Virus record (IMG/VR): IMGVR_UViG_3300024262_000019
Location: 46,163 to 110,162 of that record
Direction: 5' to 3' (one strand)
Source: a virus
DNA: 64,000 nucleotides
The position numbers were made by a program, and so were the translations under genes. The notes below the pieces were generated by a model. The model was not told where the DNA came from and did no database searches. It saw only the letters and a program-made list of their open reading frames with translations. Positions 32,211-40,283 of the stretch are shown here, in pieces (position 1 is the stretch's first letter; every line of letters begins with the position of its first letter).

Positions 32211-32981
32211 CTAAACAGTGAGACTTTCTCTTGAGTCCACGCTATCCGGCTCATCGCGAAGATAGGCATGCCAGATCTCCTCGGTTAGAATCGTAACCCT
32301 ATTCTTCTCTAGCGAATCCAAGATTTGAGATCGGTTATGTCGGCGAAAATCCCAGCATCGCTTGCAGAGCCCATCCCCGGAATGCCTAGTTCTCTCATCG
32401 CTGCCGCTGGCACCGCATAGCCTGCAATTATCCAGATCATAGTGAAGTGACCACTTGCGCTTCTCGGTGCGAAGATAGCTGGTTATCTCCTGCACCTGGT
32501 CAAACGTAATCATGTACTTCCTGAGCCCGTACCGCTTCCAGGTCTGTTTTATAGCGTCTCGGGCTCTCTGTATCTGCCGCCAATCATACCCAGTCTCACG
32601 CTCAATCTGGAGCCTCGTATAGGTACCCTGCGTTGGCGAGAAACCCAGCTCGTAGCATCGCCTCTCTATCGCCAGTCGATTACGTCTGATGAGCTGATCC
32701 ATCAACTCGAATATGCTCAGATGGCCGACATTCTTCATTAGGATCAGATCCTCATCCTTGGACCAAGGATAGGTAATTCTGCCAGGTCTACAGCCAGCTC
32801 GTTTACCCTTCTCGTCCCTGATGTTGAGATCGGTAGCCTTTGCCCGAACAGCCTGAACAGTCTTACCAAGGATAGCCGCTACCTCTGAGTCACGCCTAGT
32901 TCCCCAAAGCTCGCGAAGCTTACCCTCCTCATCGGCAGTCCAGCGAGACCTTTTACGTCTTGTACCGGATGATTCCCCCAT
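32211..32981 (-). CDS. DNA-binding protein with two SANT/GcrA-like domains and a zinc finger
   Basis: 256 aa. First domain residues 12-55: RSRWTADEEGKLRELWGTRRDSEVAAIL-(G)KTVQAVRAKA, a Trp-E-E-L pattern of GcrA/SANT helix-turn-helices. Second domain residues 70-115: YPWSKDEDLILMKNVG and RNRLAIERRCYELG. Near residue 185 CRLCGASG...CKRCWDF forms a zinc knuckle. Likely a transcription regulator or DNA-organising protein. A 14-bp palindrome TGCAAATATTTGCA (33013-33026) stands 32 bases before the start and could be its operator. Confidence 0.8.
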   Translation of the reverse strand: MGESSGTRRKRSRWTADEEGKLRELWGTRRDSEVAAILGKTVQAVRAKATDLNIRDEKGKRAGCRPGRITYPWSKDEDLILMKNVGHLSIFELMDQLIRRNRLAIERRCYELGFSPTQGTYTRLQIERETGYDWRQIQRARDAIKQTWKRYGLRKYMITFDQVQEITSYLRTEKRKWSLHYDLDNCRLCGASGSDERTRHSGDGLCKRCWDFRRHNRSQILDSLEKNRVTILTEEIWHAYLRDEPDSVDSRESLTV

Positions 32982-33012
32982 TGGTGGAGTCTAAAGGGTA
33001 ATTAAAATCCAT

Positions 33013-33026
33013 GCAAATATTTGCAA
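33013..33026. promoter_or_regulatory. Palindrome TGCAAATATTTGCA, possible operator
   Basis: Perfect 14-bp AT-rich palindrome between the SANT-domain gene and the terminator of the next gene. On the minus strand TTGCAT overlaps its edge and TAGACT follows after 17 bases, so it would overlap the -35 region of a weak promoter. Autoregulation is an inference. Confidence 0.4.
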
Positions 33027-33040
33027 TGAGTATAAACAGC

Positions 33041-33080
33041 TAAGCCCCCGGAGATACCTAAGTATCGATCCGAGGGCTTA
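33041..33080 (-). terminator. Terminator after gene 33103-33687
   Basis: Long imperfect stem: TAAGCCC-CGGA and GATAC pair with GTATC and TCCG-GGGCTTA around a CTAA loop. Stem is strong, but the minus-strand T-run that follows is poor (GTTTATAC). Lies 23 bases after the stop codon. Confidence 0.65.
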
Positions 33081-33102
33081 CCCTTGGTATCAAGGTCTAA
33101 GT

Positions 33103-33687
33103 CTATGCAACTTGGTCTTGATAGTTCTCAAGCATCTCAGAGATCGCAATGCTATTCCCGGCAATAACACCAAGGATAGCCTTCCAAGCCCACTGAGCCT
33201 GGAATTCCGTAGGAGCAAACGTCTCTTTCCAGAACGTAGCGATTTCCTGCTCCCTCTCCGACGCATAGGCAAGAAGAAGACCCTCTTCTGCCGTAGGCAT
33301 CTGCTCGCCCATCATAAGAAGACCCTCCAGTGCCATGATATTACACATGGCAATGTACGGACCCTTGTTACACTTCACACCCATGGTCTTCGTGGGGTCG
33401 CCAAGTTCATACGCCTCAATCCCATTGAGATGGCGACCTTCGCGCATAATGCTGAAATAAGCAGGCTTCCAGAAGGAAAGAGCCTTCTCGACCTTAGAAC
33501 GAGGGATAAGCGCCTTGTTGGTCAAGGCGGCATCGCCATTGGCCGATGCCTTGCGCTGCTCAATTATCTCCCAGAGACGTCCCAGCTCAACTGGATCCAT
33601 ACTCTGTCCTGCCGTCGTAGGCACCTGACTTCTTCCGACCTGCCCAATGGGAAAGCCATCTGCTCCTAGTAATCCACTACTCATCAT
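33103..33687 (-). CDS. Hypothetical protein
   Basis: 194 aa; a second ATG at 33684 has better spacing to GGAG. Helical, with ELGRLWEIIEQRKASANGDAAL near 33-55, and a hydrophobic patch GPYIAMCNIMALEGLLMMGEQ (about 110-130) that is too polar for a clear membrane helix. Followed by a terminator, so it is the last gene of the operon that begins in the recombination block. Function unknown. Confidence 0.7.
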   Translation of the reverse strand: MMSSGLLGADGFPIGQVGRSQVPTTAGQSMDPVELGRLWEIIEQRKASANGDAALTNKALIPRSKVEKALSFWKPAYFSIMREGRHLNGIEAYELGDPTKTMGVKCNKGPYIAMCNIMALEGLLMMGEQMPTAEEGLLLAYASEREQEIATFWKETFAPTEFQAQWAWKAILGVIAGNSIAISEMLENYQDQVA

Positions 33688-33695
33688 CTACTCCA

Positions 33696-34169
33696 TCAAG
33701 AGGCTTGTTTAACGTCTTTAGGCGGAGATACCCTAGACTCGGGAGACCTCTTATCCAACCCATTCTGAATATTCTCGAACTGCCCACATCTGTAATGATC
33801 TGTAATCGTTTCTATTTTGAATTTCTTCAGGCGAGATTGAACGTCAATTGCCTCTTCTAGGCCAGCATCAACTGCATGCTCCATCGCAGAAACAACCTGA
33901 TCTACGATATCTAGCCGGCGAATATGGGCAAGCCTAGCAGTACTTTCAACCAGCTGCGCCAACTGTGGATACCTTACGTTCATCTTCTCGTGATGAGCTA
34001 GCCTGCAAGCGCTTGCGCGGGTACAGATATCCATGCAAGCAGACCTGTTGCTGAGCTTATCCTCGCCGTAGACCGCTACTGCCCGACCCTGGCCGTAGCC
34101 AAGGTATCCGAAGCATTCCCACTTAGCGATTTCGCCCCTGATTCTCTTCTTATGCTTGGCAAACCCCAT
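33696..34169 (-). CDS. Hypothetical protein, Cys-containing
   Basis: 157 aa from ATG 34169, which directly follows the upstream stop; the longer frame would overlap that gene by 80 bases. N-terminus basic (KHKKRIRGEIAKWECFGYLGYGQG), then C-x3-C-x5-C (CMDICTRASAC, about 45-56) followed by a helical half (LAQLVESTARLAHIRRL, VVSAMEHAVDAGLEEAI). The three close cysteines plus His64 might hold zinc. Contains copy 2 of the 12-bp palindrome core. Function unknown. Confidence 0.65.
   Translation of the reverse strand: MGFAKHKKRIRGEIAKWECFGYLGYGQGRAVAVYGEDKLSNRSACMDICTRASACRLAHHEKMNVRYPQLAQLVESTARLAHIRRLDIVDQVVSAMEHAVDAGLEEAIDVQSRLKKFKIETITDHYRCGQFENIQNGLDKRSPESRVSPPKDVKQAS
34005..34016. repeat. Palindrome core GCAAGCGCTTGC, copy 2
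   Basis: Twelve-base perfect core of the 14-bp repeat, followed by GC as in the other copies; the first outer base differs. Lies inside a coding sequence. Confidence 0.75.
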
Positions 34170-34170
34170 G

Positions 34171-35106
34171 CTACTTGTCGCCCTTTTGCTTCTCCTCCAT
34201 AAGGCGCCATAGAAGATCGGTTCCATGAACCGGCTTACCGGTCTTTGGGTCAATCGCGATAATGAGAAGACCTAGCCGTCTCTCCATCTTGGAGATGTAC
34301 TTATCGACATCCTTCTTGGGATCATCGAAGTCATTGTTTGACAAGAAATCCTGGCATATAAGCTCAAGATTGTGACCCTTCTTGTCGGAGTTTGAGATGC
34401 TCTCAGCCCTCTTGAAGGCCGCATCGCAGGTCGTCTTCTGTCCTTCGAATAGGCCAGCCTGGAATGTGGTCATCTCCTCCGGCTTAGGAAGAGACTTGCC
34501 CTTTTCCTTTTCGGATACCTCTGGTCCACTCCCCTGGTCCGCTTCTTCGGTGTCGGTCGATTTGATTGCCGCAACTGCCCTGGCAGTCTTGATGGCCATC
34601 TTCAACTCATCGAATGTGAGATCAGTGGCCTTGTCGATCCACAGGGTGATGTTGCTCATGTCGGCAACGCCTGCCAACAGGTAGACCTTTGAGCGACCAA
34701 CAGAAATCAGCTGATCGATCACCTTCGCTGGCATCTCCTGAGAGATTGCAAACCAGTAATACGCATAGCGTAGGTTCTCGGCGGTACGTTTCTGGATTCC
34801 GACTTCCTGCTCGCAGTAGTCTCCGAACCCGCTATAGCCCCACTTTTTGAACAGCTCAACACGCTCGCCAACTGCGCCCTTGCCCTTAAGCATGGCTCGG
34901 TACCCGCCTGGGACACCATCGTAAACGTCATAGAGAACGCGACCAAGATCCCAGTATTTGGTCTCGATCTCGTGGACTAAAGTCCTTGCCTCCTGCCTCA
35001 GATCTGCCTCAGCTTTTTCCAGTTCTTCTTCTGAAACATCAATATTATCCGAAGATTTGGCAGTATTGTCGTGCTTTCCGCCGACAACTCTCAGTGTCGT
35101 TTTCAT
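34171..35106 (-). CDS. Hypothetical protein with helical DNA-binding-like core
   Basis: 311 aa; GGGGGA six bases before the ATG. After an acidic start, residues 45-135 (KYWDLGRVLYDVYDG, WGYSGFGDYCEQEVGIQKRTAENLRYAYYWFA) read like the helical core of plasmid or phage proteins where a helix-turn-helix follows a Y-C-x-x-E-x-G loop. The middle has an acidic linker (about 185-215), and the C-terminus returns to helices. A role in DNA metabolism is suggested by neighbours only. Confidence 0.7.
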   Translation of the reverse strand: MKTTLRVVGGKHDNTAKSSDNIDVSEEELEKAEADLRQEARTLVHEIETKYWDLGRVLYDVYDGVPGGYRAMLKGKGAVGERVELFKKWGYSGFGDYCEQEVGIQKRTAENLRYAYYWFAISQEMPAKVIDQLISVGRSKVYLLAGVADMSNITLWIDKATDLTFDELKMAIKTARAVAAIKSTDTEEADQGSGPEVSEKEKGKSLPKPEEMTTFQAGLFEGQKTTCDAAFKRAESISNSDKKGHNLELICQDFLSNNDFDDPKKDVDKYISKMERRLGLLIIAIDPKTGKPVHGTDLLWRLMEEKQKGDK

Positions 35107-35120
35107 CTCGTATCCCCCGC

Positions 35121-35264
35121 TTATTGTTTCTTTGATTGGTCGAGAGGCTTACCACACCCGGCACACTTGGGAGTAGCGTATAGCTCTTCCGTCAACATAA
35201 CCCGATCGTCACCGCACGATCCACAGCCCTTGGATTCGGTTTTATCTTTATTAGTCTTTTCCAT
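35121..35264 (-). CDS. 47-aa zinc-ribbon protein
   Basis: A short frame from ATG 35264 to TAA 35121, filling the gap between two larger genes and overlapping the OB-fold gene by 14 bases. It carries CGSC and CAGC pairs 20 residues apart, a textbook zinc ribbon, with charged ends. GGGGT six bases before the ATG supports translation. Probably a small partner of DNA or RNA enzymes; exact role unknown. Confidence 0.7.
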   Translation of the reverse strand: MEKTNKDKTESKGCGSCGDDRVMLTEELYATPKCAGCGKPLDQSKKQ

Positions 35265-35595
35265 CAGTTACCCCAATTTCTTCATCATCGGAAACGAATT
35301 CCACTGTTTTAGCTCTAACCTCGGTGAGCTTCCCGAACTTTCCAGACCGATTCATAAGCTCGCCGACCACGATACAGTAGGATCCGCTGCGAGCTTCGTC
35401 GTCGCATTGGGTAGCCATTGGACCGTATGCGTTAACCCTAACACGCATGGATTTTCGACCGCTATCCTCGGACGACACTGAAAACGAAAATGCATTACCG
35501 CCATCTCCAGTGGTTCCAGATACCATCTTACCCTCGACGTATCCGCTTATTAGCACCTGATTGTGCCCTCTCATTTTTCGTTTTTTCCTCACCAT
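35251..35595 (-). CDS. OB-fold protein, single-stranded-DNA-binding type
   Basis: 114 aa. The strand order matches an SSB OB fold: NQVLISGYVEGKMV, NAFSFSVSSED, KSMRVRVNAYGPMA, SYCIVVGELMNRS, LTEVRAKTVEFVSDDEE. There is an acidic end but no PF tip. Its first 68 bases overlap the RuvC-like gene. It likely binds single strands during recombination, separately from the larger SSB-like protein at 42.7 kb. Confidence 0.75.
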   Translation of the reverse strand: MVRKKRKMRGHNQVLISGYVEGKMVSGTTGDGGNAFSFSVSSEDSGRKSMRVRVNAYGPMATQCDDEARSGSYCIVVGELMNRSGKFGKLTEVRAKTVEFVSDDEEIGVTDGKD

Positions 35596-36187
35596 CTACA
35601 GATCTCTTCGCCGAGGGAACCAAACTGTTCCAGCAATACTTCGCTGTGACATATGCATCCATCTCATCCTGCGAAGGAAACTCTAATCCATTCTTCCTGA
35701 GAAGAAATTCTACGGCATCCTTGATAGTCGCCTTTTTCGTGCCGCCGCGTTTACCTGGAATCGTTCCATATGACCAGTGCTTCTTCGTCTTGCCCTTGGC
35801 ATCAACAACTGTCACCTGAACTTTATGCAGTGTGCCCACGACAGCTTTACGCATATGACCAGCCTCTTTAACCATCGGTATGGCTCCGGTGGCTAGGAAG
35901 ATCTGAACCTTTATCACTCCGTGAAGCTCGCCTATCCTAGCGGCCTGCCATTGCTGATTTTTAGCTGGAGCTTCAATGATTATGTGGTCTGGCTTCTCCT
36001 TACGAATCAGATCAAGGACTAGCTCTGTAATTGCAATAAGCCTCCTTACGTCCGCCTCAACACCTTTAACCTGTGGCTGCGGATATAGGGCTGTCCATAT
36101 TGATTCAGGAACTTCACTTCCAGGGGTACCATCTAAGATGCACACTCCTGTAGCCCTGAGACTAAGGTCGAGTCCAAGCACCTTCAA
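35528..36187 (-). CDS. RuvC-like Holliday junction resolvase
   Basis: 219 aa. RuvC/RNase H fold signatures: MKVLGLDLSLRATGVCIL (first catalytic Asp7), DHIIIEAPAKNQQWQAARIGELHGV (Glu near 72), and DEMDAYVTAKYCW near 180 with the C-terminal acidic pair. Basic tail (KNERAQSGANKRIRRG). Such enzymes cut branched replication intermediates before packaging. Starts one base after the upstream stop. Confidence 0.87.
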   Translation of the reverse strand: MKVLGLDLSLRATGVCILDGTPGSEVPESIWTALYPQPQVKGVEADVRRLIAITELVLDLIRKEKPDHIIIEAPAKNQQWQAARIGELHGVIKVQIFLATGAIPMVKEAGHMRKAVVGTLHKVQVTVVDAKGKTKKHWSYGTIPGKRGGTKKATIKDAVEFLLRKNGLEFPSQDEMDAYVTAKYCWNSLVPSAKRSVDGEEKTKNERAQSGANKRIRRG

Positions 36188-36532
36188 CTAGGCACCACCA
36201 CTCTGTGCTCTCATCCTGGAAACTCCGGATGCAAAGATGATCGAGTGGAGTATTCGATCGGCTCCATTGTCAGTAAGAAGGCCATCGACAGTTATGGATT
36301 CTCCCATCGCCTCTTCCACGTTGGCAGTCAAATCCTGTATCGCACCAGTATTTGCGATACCCCACGGAGACGTATGTAAGAAGCATTTGGCGCATGAGAA
36401 GTAACCATTTGGAGGCTTACCGATGGCCCATCGTGCACAGCCCTCCGAGCAGGTCATGCATATTCTCGACGAAGATCCGGTATCTATCGGCCTGACCCAC
36501 TCTGTGTCGAGTATCAGTGGACGCTTAATCAT
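36188..36532 (-). CDS. Small cysteine-rich protein coupled to Cas4-like nuclease
   Basis: 114 aa from ATG 36532, overlapping the nuclease stop as ATGA; a longer frame to 36601 lies inside that gene and has no ribosome site. Cysteines in CMTCSEGCARW and FSCAKCFLH form a probable zinc site. The C-terminal half is helical. Coupling suggests a partner in DNA repair; no family identified. Confidence 0.65.
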   Translation of the reverse strand: MIKRPLILDTEWVRPIDTGSSSRICMTCSEGCARWAIGKPPNGYFSCAKCFLHTSPWGIANTGAIQDLTANVEEAMGESITVDGLLTDNGADRILHSIIFASGVSRMRAQSGGA

Positions 36533-37425
36533 TGGCGAGTTGTAAAACAGGATACTGAGACTTCGCAAGATCTGGCTCGCGGACAATCGGAGTCCGAGCA
36601 TGCCTCTCGCTCTGGAAGGGGGCCGCCTTCGAGGCCAGATCTAATCTTCCCGATGGCTTCTTTCACCTGGATAACGGTCTCTTCGTCATACACGGAGTCA
36701 TGCTCGACGACGCCCTCCATGCCGAATTTACCCTTATTTACATAGATTATCTTCGCCCGCCTGAATCCAGTGAGCCACATGTAGCACTGCACCTGGATGA
36801 CGTGCATGAAGTCGGGGGCCTTCTTGTATTTGGCAAAATTGTTCTCGCTACAGCTCTTGAACTCCAGAACGATCACATCGTCGCTGGTAAAATTATCAGG
36901 ATCTCCATCTACGAAATATCCATCAGGGTGACCACCGACCATGTATTCATGATCTCCTATCCACTCCTCAACGAATAGAAATGCATTCGACCTGACCGTA
37001 TAGTCTGGACGACCGTTAGCCCTAGGCACGTCACCAGCAATTGCTCCACACCTGGCACACACCTCAGGACGAGGCTTGAGCCCCTCCTTGATTGACCCGT
37101 ACGTCTCACCGCACCAGGTACAGCGCCACGTCCCGACAATCCTACCAGTGGCGGCCATGACGAGATTCTGCATAGCCCAGTGCAACGCATGGCCAATGGC
37201 AAAGACCATACCCAGGTCCGGGTTGATACCCTCTCGGCGAACAATCCCATGTCTAGACATAAGGACCTCCTGCCTTGGGCACATGCCACCTATAGACGAC
37301 ATCCTCATCCAGGTCTCTGGACGCATAGGATGGTTCTCTCGGACGTCTTGTCGGAGAGCCTTCTCTATTAGCTCGTGAGCACTTTCTGTTTTTTTCTGCT
37401 TACGAATAAGGTTGTGAAGCGCCAT
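36529..37425 (-). CDS. Cas4/RecB-like PD-(D/E)XK nuclease with iron-sulfur ligands
   Basis: 298 aa; AGAGGA five bases before the ATG. Cys49 (GGMCPRQ) pairs with Cys276, Cys281 and Cys287 (ACSDSDCPRARSC), the four-Cys iron-sulfur layout of Cas4/AddB. Nuclease core: MVGGHPDGYF (catalytic Asp), IVLEFKSC (E-x-K) and VIQVQCYMWL (Q-x3-Y). An added zinc ribbon (CTWCGETY ... CARCG, about 103-127) interrupts the N-terminal part. A phage 5'-3' exonuclease of recombination or replication; no CRISPR genes are near. Confidence 0.88.
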   Translation of the reverse strand: MALHNLIRKQKKTESAHELIEKALRQDVRENHPMRPETWMRMSSIGGMCPRQEVLMSRHGIVRREGINPDLGMVFAIGHALHWAMQNLVMAATGRIVGTWRCTWCGETYGSIKEGLKPRPEVCARCGAIAGDVPRANGRPDYTVRSNAFLFVEEWIGDHEYMVGGHPDGYFVDGDPDNFTSDDVIVLEFKSCSENNFAKYKKAPDFMHVIQVQCYMWLTGFRRAKIIYVNKGKFGMEGVVEHDSVYDEETVIQVKEAIGKIRSGLEGGPLPEREACSDSDCPRARSCEVSVSCFTTRQ

Positions 37426-37715
37426 AGCAATCCTCTTTTCTTTTCATCTTCTTTAATCACAAATACAGAAGAGAGCGCTCGCACATAATCGTTAGCAAGA
37501 ACGTTTGCCTCATCACCCGTGACCGTATACCCGCACGACTCACACTCGAACAGAACCCTCTCGGAATTCTCTATGAGTTCGTTGCCGCATGGCATGCATT
37601 GCATGTAGATCCCATACCCAAAAACAGTGTCAAGATTCTCAACATCCCTACGAATCTCAACGCACCCGGCTGCTGGTATCCGTAGCTTAGATCTGCTTTT
37701 TTCAAGATATGCCAT
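37368..37715 (-). CDS. Zinc-ribbon protein
   Basis: 115 aa. YMQCMPCGNELIE and VLFECESCGYTV make a four-Cys zinc ribbon (about residues 38-62); the rest is helical and basic near the end (RKKQKV). TAATG overlap with the upstream gene; 58-base overlap with the nuclease gene. Many small ribbon proteins in this region suggest roles in nucleic-acid complexes. Confidence 0.68.
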   Translation of the reverse strand: MAYLEKSRSKLRIPAAGCVEIRRDVENLDTVFGYGIYMQCMPCGNELIENSERVLFECESCGYTVTGDEANVLANDYVRALSSVFVIKEDEKKRGLLWRFTTLFVSRKKQKVLTS

Positions 37716-37963
37716 TATTCGATAGTTGCCACCGTAACGGTGGTCCCGTAATCAGACTCGTCGCTGTAGAAAGTCAACAGACCCTGAAATTTATTAGCTC
37801 TGATGTTGGAACCGCACATGACGGCTAGCCTGTTGAGCATGCGTCTAATGTCATCCTCGTCACCTATCGCATCCTGCCTAACCTGGAATCGACTACCACC
37901 ACGCAATGCGATAACGGCCTGCTCGGCAAGTGCCTCAGCTACAGCAGATTTTCGCTTCCTCAT
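37715..37963 (-). CDS. Small hypothetical protein
   Basis: 82 aa from ATG 37963 (GGAG ten bases upstream); the frame extends to a TTG at 37990. Basic start (MRKRKSAVAEALAEQAV), then QVRQDAIGDEDDIRRMLNRLAVM and a strand-like end (GLLTFYSDESDYGTTVTVATIE). Function not recognised; lies in the recombination operon. Confidence 0.6.
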   Translation of the reverse strand: MRKRKSAVAEALAEQAVIALRGGSRFQVRQDAIGDEDDIRRMLNRLAVMCGSNIRANKFQGLLTFYSDESDYGTTVTVATIE

Positions 37964-37992
37964 TCTTTGGCGTCTCCAACGATCAAACAAGA

Positions 37993-38265
37993 CTATTCCG
38001 TTTCTTTACTCCCTGGGGCGGTCTCCAGAAGCTCTCGCGCTCTCTCTTTGCTGACCGCGCTTACATATACAACCTGCTCAACATAGTCATTGACTGTATC
38101 CACCTCAAGGGTGACCTGCCTGAACGAATACGCATGAGATTTGTCCCCCTCGTTAAGGGTGATGCGCATACCTGGCATGCCGGATAATTGCGGAAGATCT
38201 CCCTTCCATAGAACTAGGTCACTGGAACCATGCTCAACGCCTGCCATCTGTATTCTGCTTTTCAT
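37993..38265 (-). CDS. Small beta-rich hypothetical protein
   Basis: 90 aa, start coupled to the upstream stop (ATGA) with AAGGA nearby. Strand-rich: DLVLWKGDLPQL, MRITLNEGDKSHAYSFRQVTLEVDTV, YVEQVVYVSAVS, with a helical end. No motif recognised. Confidence 0.6.
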   Translation of the reverse strand: MKSRIQMAGVEHGSSDLVLWKGDLPQLSGMPGMRITLNEGDKSHAYSFRQVTLEVDTVNDYVEQVVYVSAVSKERARELLETAPGSKETE

Positions 38266-38636
38266 TTCCTTGTAAGCCCTCTCATGCCAAGAGCCTTTAG
38301 GGCTTCTTCGCGTTCGTACATGACCGACTCTCGGTCGGCACCACGGAATTTCCCGCGAAAAGAGACCATATACTCCATCGTATCCAAGTAGCGAACAAAT
38401 AAGATCCCCAGGGTTCGATCACCAGCTGCGTCCAGTGTTGCCATCATCCTGTCAAAGAGCTTATCGGTGGAGTCTACGGGAACCTGCACCTTCAACTTAA
38501 AAAGCGTCTCAGAGATGATGATATCTAGCTTCCTGCACAGCTTGCTGTCGAGGAGTACATAGATGAGGCTATCAGCTTCGACACCCCTTTCGCGAGCAAG
38601 ACTGACCATCTCACCAACCGCAACGTCAAGGGCCAT
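38262..38636 (-). CDS. Helical hypothetical protein
   Basis: 124 aa from ATG 38636 (GGTGAG seven bases upstream); the longer frame to 38744 lies inside the nuclease gene before it. Hydrophobic helices ADSLIYVLLDSKLCRKLDIIISETLF and RTLGILFVRYLDTMEYMVSF alternate with charged segments. Unknown role in the recombination block. Confidence 0.62.
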   Translation of the reverse strand: MALDVAVGEMVSLARERGVEADSLIYVLLDSKLCRKLDIIISETLFKLKVQVPVDSTDKLFDRMMATLDAAGDRTLGILFVRYLDTMEYMVSFRGKFRGADRESVMYEREEALKALGMRGLTRK

Positions 38637-38640
38637 ATCT

Positions 38641-39027
38641 TCACTCACCGCTTGCACGATATGCCTCCAGAAGCTCCTGCATAAACTCGGCGGGAACCAT
38701 GACCCAATCCTTACTGACAAGCTTCGGCGTATCACCGAACTCAATAGCGACAGCAGGTATTCGGTTATAGCTCACTGCCTCCATAGTTATCTTCTCAAGG
38801 TAAGCCAAGGTTATGGATATGCTTTTCTTATCAGTCCTCTTGCACTCTCCAAGGAGTTCAACGCCCTTGACGTCGCCACGGTTACCAGGCAACGCACCAG
38901 ACGCCTTCTGCCTATACCCACCAAGAGCATCGGCAACTCGATCCTCTTGACGCATAGACTTCCTACGCTTCTTCTTCTCGGTATTACCTCGGAAATATCC
39001 AGGTAGCGTGTCGTCGGACTCACTCAC
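38641..39027 (-). CDS. PD-(D/E)XK nuclease, Holliday-junction-resolvase-like
   Basis: 128 aa, GTG start overlapping the RecA stop. RQEDRVADALGGYRQKASGALPG, then GDVKGVELLGECKRTDKKSISI and LAYLEKITMEAVSYNRIPAVAIEFG follow the E - S-G - D - E-x-K order of small Hjc/VRR-type nucleases (Glu28, Asp52, Glu61, Lys63). The gene directly follows recA, which supports a recombination role. Confidence 0.78.
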   Translation of the reverse strand: MSESDDTLPGYFRGNTEKKKRRKSMRQEDRVADALGGYRQKASGALPGNRGDVKGVELLGECKRTDKKSISITLAYLEKITMEAVSYNRIPAVAIEFGDTPKLVSKDWVMVPAEFMQELLEAYRASGE

Positions 39028-40277
39028 AGTGCAGTGTCAACCTCAGCAACTGGCGTAGACATATGCAAAAGCACCCTATCCTTAAAATTCTCGTATTTGT
39101 CTGGATTCTCCATCCAGTACTTCTCAAGAAGCGAGATACCACCGAAGGTTTCACCGTCGCACTCAGTACCAGCATTTCCCTTATTGACAGTCACCAAGCC
39201 GAGTTGCCGACCAATCTTGACGCCATAGTTCTCATCGGCAACTTGACCAGCACGCTTGATCTCCATATCCCTGACGTACAGAAGGTACTCCGCCTCCATC
39301 TTAGCCGGAGCAGTCTTGTTCTTCTCGTTACGAAGCTTCATGAGAACGGCGTATGGCATTTTGTTCTCATCTTCTTTGTACTTACCAGGTGACATCCGGG
39401 TCTCGGTGGACGTCGCGAATCCCTGAGCAAATCCACCAGGAACAGTCTCAGGGTTGCCAAACATAACCCCAACCTTGTGCCTGATCTGATTGGTGAACCA
39501 AACGGTGGGACGACGACCATCGTTTTGCCCCATGGCATTGGTTGTAGCCACCATCTTCCTAAACATATTTCCAAGAAGCCTAGCCTGAGTAGCAACACTT
39601 GCTTCCGACGCTGATTTCTCAAGTTCGGAAGTGGAAATCATGAACGCAACAGAATCTATAACCGCAACATCCACCGCACCAGACGCAATGAGTGAGTGGG
39701 CTATATCGCATGTCTGCTCCCCGGTCTCAGGCTGAGCAAACACCAGCTTGTTTCGATCAAGGAACCTATCAGACCACTTATCATCCCAGACACCCTCTAC
39801 GTCGAGCCAGGCAACGTTGGTCTCCCTGTAGTCACCGCATAGGCACGCAGGCTTCCTGGCCGTAAAGTGTGGAGTCCAGATAGGAAACGCTGGCGTCCAG
39901 CAGTTTGAGCACATGCGCTGTGCGCGACCAGCTGCCCTGAGGAAGCTTGTCGTCTTCGATGAAGACTTCGGACCATAGAACATAGAAACTCGGCCAACGG
40001 GAAGCCCTCCGCCGAGAGATACATCCAGCGGAAGCACACCCGTGGTTATCCTCTTGATGTTTCCGTGACCATGATCTACCGCGAAGCCAACAGCCCCCTT
40101 ACCGTAGTTCTTGGATGCCTGCTTGAAAAACACGGCCAACTGGCTCGCCCTATCATCGATTACGGACACCTCCTCATCCTTCTTCTTTTTGGAAGTCTTC
40201 TTGCTAGATGTGGATTCTTCGACAACGCCTTCGGCTGCATCGTCGGTCTCGATAGCGTCTTCTTTTTTCTTGGCCAT
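39024..40277 (-). CDS. recA: RecA-family recombinase with inserted zinc knuckle
   Basis: 417 aa. A 40-residue Lys/Ser/Asp-rich N-terminal extension, then the RecA core: GVLPLDVSLGGGLPVGRVSMFYGPKSSSKTT (Walker A 102-109), AWLDVEGVWD (catalytic Glu161), VDVAVIDSVAFM (Walker B) and the L2 region TVWFTNQIRHKVG. Between Walker A and the catalytic Glu, C123-x2-C126 and C145-x-C147 form an inserted zinc-knuckle-like element. The protein pairs homologous strands in phage replication and repair. AGGA precedes the ATG. Confidence 0.92.
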   Translation of the reverse strand: MAKKKEDAIETDDAAEGVVEESTSSKKTSKKKKDEEVSVIDDRASQLAVFFKQASKNYGKGAVGFAVDHGHGNIKRITTGVLPLDVSLGGGLPVGRVSMFYGPKSSSKTTSFLRAAGRAQRMCSNCWTPAFPIWTPHFTARKPACLCGDYRETNVAWLDVEGVWDDKWSDRFLDRNKLVFAQPETGEQTCDIAHSLIASGAVDVAVIDSVAFMISTSELEKSASEASVATQARLLGNMFRKMVATTNAMGQNDGRRPTVWFTNQIRHKVGVMFGNPETVPGGFAQGFATSTETRMSPGKYKEDENKMPYAVLMKLRNEKNKTAPAKMEAEYLLYVRDMEIKRAGQVADENYGVKIGRQLGLVTVNKGNAGTECDGETFGGISLLEKYWMENPDKYENFKDRVLLHMSTPVAEVDTAL

Positions 40278-40283
40278 ATTTTC

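Noticed and set aside
39830-39930. RecA insertion considered as an intein
   Set aside because: Only about 28 residues, with no block A, B or terminal His-Asn.
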